This document shows positions 29,426-30,000 of a stretch of 30,000 nucleotides of DNA, piece by piece. The stretch lies in NCBI GenBank assembly GCA_030674155.1, contig CM060339.1, positions 41,113,190-41,143,189 on the forward strand, written 5' to 3'. This DNA comes from Stramonita haemastoma. Its lineage: Eukaryota; Mollusca; Gastropoda; Neogastropoda; Muricidae. Every line of letters starts with the position of its first letter. Within the stretch, counting starts at the first letter, position 1. A model generated the notes under the pieces. The model ran no database searches. It was not told the origin of the DNA and was given only the letters and a program-made list of their open reading frames with translations. The translations under genes were made by a program, and so were the position numbers.

Positions 29426-29586
29426 CTGCCATTGCCCCAGTTGTCTCGCTGTGCATCAGCAGCAGCAGCAGCAGCAGCATTCCTGGAGGTGTGGCGGGGG
29501 GGAAGGGGCCTCATCAGCATGCCGCAGACCAGGCCGTTGAGGGAAACGCCAGAAAGCACCAGCATCACCTGCCTCCAGTCCATCCT
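29426..29586 (-). CDS. SLC16-like transporter exon E1 of this window (TM6)
   Basis: A 161-bp exon bounded by acceptor TTTGTGTCAG (CAG at 29,587-29,589) and donor GGCAG-GTTTGA. It enters in phase 0 and leaves in phase 2, which fits E2. It reads RMDWRQVMLVLSGVSLNGLV, CGMLMRPLPPRHTSRN, then seven Ala from (GCT)n, and DAQRDNWGNG. A WR pair followed by a helix ending in LMRP is the standard TM6 end of SLC16 carriers, after which the cytosolic loop starts. An alternative acceptor two to three bases further in is possible. Upstream exons are outside the window. Confidence 0.88.
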
Positions 29587-29592
29587 CTGACA

Positions 29593-29594
29593 CA

Positions 29595-29645
<51 letters not shown>

Positions 29646-29650
29646 ACATA

Positions 29651-29688
<38 letters not shown>

Positions 29689-29697
29689 ACACACACA
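29593..29697. repeat. (CA)n microsatellite at the E1 acceptor
   Basis: About 50 CA units with a few CATA variants, beginning within ten bases of the E1 acceptor on the intron side. Confidence 0.96.
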
Positions 29698-29699
29698 GA

Positions 29700-29727
29700 G
29701 CACTGCCTCTAGTCCATCCTGCGCCAC
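29700..29727 (-). repeat. Partial copy of the E1 acceptor and exon start
   Basis: Minus strand: GTGGCGCAGGATGGACTAGA followed by GGCAGTGC. The E1 junction reads GTCAGAGGATGGACTGGAGG followed by CAGGTG. It lies on the far side of the CA array, so the array separates a duplicated junction. Confidence 0.8.
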
Positions 29728-29730
29728 ACA

Positions 29731-30000
29731 GTCACAGTCAGTCAGGGAGGCCTGGATAATGTTGTCAGTCAGGGAGGCCTGGATAATGTTGTCAGTCAGG
29801 GAGCCTGGATAATGTTGTCAGTCAGGGAGGCCTGGATAATGTTGTCAGTCAGTCAGGGAGGCCTGGATAATGTTGTCAGTCAGGGAGGCCTGGATAATGT
29901 TGTCAGTCAGGGAGGCCTGGATAATGTTGTCAGTCAGTCAGGGAGGCCTGGATCATGTTGTCAGTCAGGGAGGCCTGGATAATGTTGTCAGTCAGGGAGC
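29731..30000. repeat. 27-bp minisatellite, about 9 copies, running off the window
   Basis: The plus unit is GTCAGGGAGGCCTGGATAAT followed by GTTGTCA, with GTCA duplications in some copies. On the minus strand each unit contains AACATTATCCAGGCCTCCCT, whose CAG-GCC looks like an acceptor core. One frame reads NIIQASLTD repeatedly. Confidence 0.93.

Overview
This is eukaryotic, intron-rich DNA from an animal. It is most likely a marine gastropod mollusc. The clues are several tRNA-type SINE families with tails of a kind I associate with molluscs, CR1/Rex1-type and related LINE remnants, and extremely dense simple repeats. The assignment is an inference; no species can be named.

One protein-coding gene is supported. 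It lies on the minus strand and spans at least 29,586 down to about 5,400. Its product is an SLC16-type (monocarboxylate transporter-like) major facilitator protein. Eight exon types are visible (E1 to E8), with E3 present as two identical copies. E1 (29,426-29,586) carries TM6. E2 (26,731-27,700), E3 (24,375-24,504 and 22,458-22,587) and E4 (20,599-20,961) encode a very long cytosolic loop. E5 (about 16,850-17,086) carries TM7 and the start of TM8, E6 (15,402-15,581) TM8 to TM10, E7 (13,141-13,266) TM10 and TM11, and E8 (from 5,952 downward) TM12 and the tail. The first exons (TM1-5, promoter) must lie beyond position 30,000. Most junctions have consensus splice sites and matching phases. Two do not match: E2 to E3 and E5 to E6.

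Layout by region. 1-5,480: the 3' flank of the gene, almost entirely AT-rich minisatellites, plus one LINE-type tail and one SINE. 5,399-5,952: terminal exon. 5,953-13,140: intron with a 1.1 kb hexamer array, a 41-bp minisatellite split by two SINE insertions, a decayed LINE (8,862-10,612) and two more SINEs embedded in tetranucleotide arrays. 13,141-17,086: E7, E6 and E5, separated by minisatellites and compound microsatellites. 17,087-20,598: a minisatellite split by a composite block of two LINE remnants and a SINE. 20,599-24,504: E4 and the duplicated E3, separated by CTCTG/CTGTG pentanucleotide arrays. 24,505-29,425: SINEs, CA arrays, E2, and a probable piggyBac-type MITE (28,576-28,911). 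29,426-30,000: E1 and a 27-bp minisatellite.

The most unusual property is how tandem arrays relate to splice sites. Several array units contain a copy of the neighbouring exon's donor or acceptor, so the introns hold series of decoy splice sites. The coding exons also carry in-frame tandem expansions: poly-Ala, a 13-residue repeat in an A-B-A-B-A order, poly-Cys and Ala-Thr. I found no functional tRNA, rRNA, CRISPR or bacterial feature.
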